Shown one piece after another: positions 6,388 to 7,337 of a stretch of 7,337 nucleotides of DNA. The stretch covers positions 1 through 7,337 of the forward strand of contig WFPZ01000083.1 of the NCBI GenBank assembly GCA_015487335.1, read 5' to 3'. The notes under the pieces are model-generated. The model did not search any database, was not told the origin of the DNA, and saw only the letters and a program-made list of their open reading frames with translations. The position numbers and the translations under genes were made by a program. The first letter of the stretch is position 1. Each line of letters starts with the position of its first letter. Source of the stretch: Paracoccaceae bacterium. GTDB lineage: Bacteria; Pseudomonadota; Alphaproteobacteria; Rhodobacterales; Rhodobacteraceae.

Positions 6388-6402
6388 CATCAAGGGCCCA
6401 GG

Positions 6403-6431
6403 TTGCGCCCGCGTCCAATTCGCCCGATAAC
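6403..6431 (+). promoter_or_regulatory. Candidate promoter of the lipoprotein gene
   Basis: TTGCGC (6403-6408) and GATAAC (6426-6431) are separated by 17 bases and would start transcription about 20 bases before the lipoprotein ATG. The -10 matches the consensus at four positions, the -35 only at three. The TetR-type palindrome lies 15 bases upstream of the -35, so it need not repress this promoter directly. Confidence 0.35.
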
Positions 6432-6457
6432 GGCAATGGTTGTCTTCGGGGGGGCCG

Positions 6458-6769
6458 ATGCCGCGTTTCGTGACAGTCCTTGCCTTGCTGGGCGCGCTGG
6501 CGCTTTCGGCCTGCGCCGGTTTTCCCGATCTGGACGACACGATCACCGGACAGGCCCGCCGCGCGCCCTTCCCCGGCCTGATGCCGATCGAGGAAATCCT
6601 CGCCGGCGCCGGCGCCGCCGACCGGACGGCCGCCGAGGCCGCGGCACGTTCCATGGCCTGGCGGGCCGAACGGCTGCGCGCGCGGCAGGCGGCGATCCGG
6701 CGCGCGGTGATCATCGACGACCGCACCCGCCGGCGCATGGCCCAAGCCGTGGCCCGCCACGCCGGATAG
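6458..6769 (+). CDS. Small predicted lipoprotein, 103 aa, function unknown
   Basis: I do not recognise the family. The N-terminus MPRFVTVLALLGALALSAC is a lipoprotein signal peptide with lipobox LSAC and Cys19 as the lipidated residue. Ala at +2 gives no inner-membrane retention signal, so an outer-membrane location is the default inference. The mature part is about 85 residues, with a short Pro/Gly stretch (APFPGLMPIEE) and then an Ala/Arg-rich helical tail from about residue 50. I chose ATG 6458 because it starts the signal peptide cleanly; an in-frame start at 6440 would add six residues. A G-run (6448-6454) lies just upstream but is too close to be a textbook ribosome binding site. The 69-base gap to hom on the same strand allows read-through. 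Confidence 0.7.
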   Translation: MPRFVTVLALLGALALSACAGFPDLDDTITGQARRAPFPGLMPIEEILAGAGAADRTAAEAAARSMAWRAERLRARQAAIRRAVIIDDRTRRRMAQAVARHAG

Positions 6770-6775
6770 CCGGCA

Positions 6776-6800
6776 CGGCCGTTGCAGTTGGCGGCCGTTG
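6776..6800 (+). repeat. 9-base direct repeat CGGCCGTTG in the hom leader region
   Basis: CGGCCGTTG occurs at 6776-6784 and again at 6792-6800, offset by 16 bases, in the short gap before hom. The spacing is not a whole number of helical turns, and no regulator is recognised. It may be chance in GC-rich DNA or a tandem binding site. Confidence 0.4.
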
Positions 6801-6838
6801 TGGGGTAGACCCGCCAAAACCTTTTGGGAGACGCCAAG

Positions 6839-7337
6839 ATGCCTGATCCTCTTCGTCTCGGCATTGCCGGGCTGGGAACCGTCGGAGCCGGGGTTGTAAA
6901 GATCGTGCAGCGCAAGGCCGCGTTGCTGGAGGCGCGGGCCGGACGGCCGATCTCCATCTCGGCGGTCTCGGCGCGCAACCGCGACAAGGACAGGGGCGTG
7001 CGCCTTGACGGCTATGCCTGGGAGGACGACCCCGTCGCCCTGGCCCGGCGCGAGGACGTGGATGTCTTCGTCGAGCTGATGGGCGGGGCCGACGGCCCGG
7101 CCAAGGCCGCCACCGAGGCCGCCATCGCCGCCGGAAAGGACGTGGTCACCGCCAACAAGGCGATGCTGGCCCATCACGGCCAGGCGCTGGCGCTGGCGGC
7201 CGAGGAACGGGGGCGGGTGATCCGCTTCGAGGCCGCGGTGGCCGGCGGCATCCCGGTGGTCAAGGCGCTCACCGAGGGGCTGGCGGGTAACGACATCCTC
7301 CGCGTCATGGGGGTGATGAACGGCACCTGCAACTACA
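6839..7337 (+). CDS. hom: Homoserine dehydrogenase, N-terminal 166 residues (3' end outside window)
   Basis: It reduces aspartate 4-semialdehyde to homoserine with NAD(P)H, the shared step to threonine, methionine and isoleucine, in the cytoplasm. The N-terminal Rossmann motif GIAGLGTVGAGVV (residues 8-20) contains GxGxxG. It is followed by VELMGGADGPAKAA, the hallmark DVVTANKAML, FEAAVAGGIPVVKAL, and finally MGVMNGTCNY, which begins the substrate-binding region. There is no aspartokinase domain before the start, so it is the monofunctional type. GGGAG lies 8 bases before the ATG and confirms the start. Upstream, TTGCAG (6782-6787) and TAGACC (6806-6811) are a weak promoter possibility. The ACT domain expected at the C-terminus of this type lies outside the window. 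Confidence 0.95.
   Translation, partial: MPDPLRLGIAGLGTVGAGVVKIVQRKAALLEARAGRPISISAVSARNRDKDRGVRLDGYAWEDDPVALARREDVDVFVELMGGADGPAKAATEAAIAAGKDVVTANKAMLAHHGQALALAAEERGRVIRFEAAVAGGIPVVKALTEGLAGNDILRVMGVMNGTCNY

Noticed and set aside
6770..6838. Riboswitch or attenuator upstream of hom
   Set aside because: The gap is only 69 bases. It has no Thr/Met/Ile codon-rich leader peptide, no terminator with a T-run and no recognisable aptamer core.
6173..7177. Minus-strand 334-codon open frame across the TetR start, the lipoprotein gene and hom
   Set aside because: It is antisense to hom and to the lipoprotein gene and in a different frame from the TetR gene. The product lacks any coherent domain.

Overview
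The window comes from a GC-rich genome. The gene types point to an alphaproteobacterium, most likely of the Rhodobacterales (Paracoccaceae) group: a choline-type ABC ATPase, a 476-residue Glu/Leu/Phe/Val-type dehydrogenase, a Tad pseudopilin trio, and a small membrane protein ending in a FKPSNGF...WAPGLWWRFGRKVGIGG-like block. This placement is inferred from protein character; there is no rRNA marker in the window.

Layout from left to right. (1) The 3' part of a choline/glycine-betaine ABC transporter ATPase (choV-like, +) enters from the left edge. (2) It converges on a complete glutamate dehydrogenase gene (gdhA, -), with a short hairpin-bearing gap between them. (3) A 340-base divergent intergenic region follows. 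It holds a locally AT-rich gdhA promoter zone, a perfect 15-base inverted repeat and a strong GC hairpin. (4) A compact three-gene + strand operon encodes a TadG-like von Willebrand A protein and two TadE-like pseudopilins. Its genes are coupled by a 1-base overlap and a 9-base gap. (5) It converges on a - strand pair: a TetR-family regulator followed by a small two-TM protein. (6) The TetR gene is divergent from a small lipoprotein gene, and a perfect TetR-style palindrome (TGAACG-TC-CGTTCA) lies 14 bases from the TetR start codon. (7) The 5' part of homoserine dehydrogenase (hom, +) runs off the right edge.

How the genes relate. The Tad trio is the only accessory-type unit. Its products are predicted inner-membrane-anchored, periplasm-facing proteins that would work with a Tad/Flp secretion machine encoded elsewhere: no prepilin peptidase, ATPase, secretin or Flp pilin gene is present here. 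The remaining genes are core metabolism (nitrogen/glutamate, threonine/methionine entry, osmoprotectant uptake) and a probably self-regulated TetR unit. I see no mobile element, CRISPR array, tRNA, rRNA or phage gene, and no convincing previously undescribed system. The most unusual points are the stand-alone pseudopilin operon with its aromatic-rich insertion, the inverted repeats upstream of gdhA, and the TetR operator placed inside a candidate promoter.
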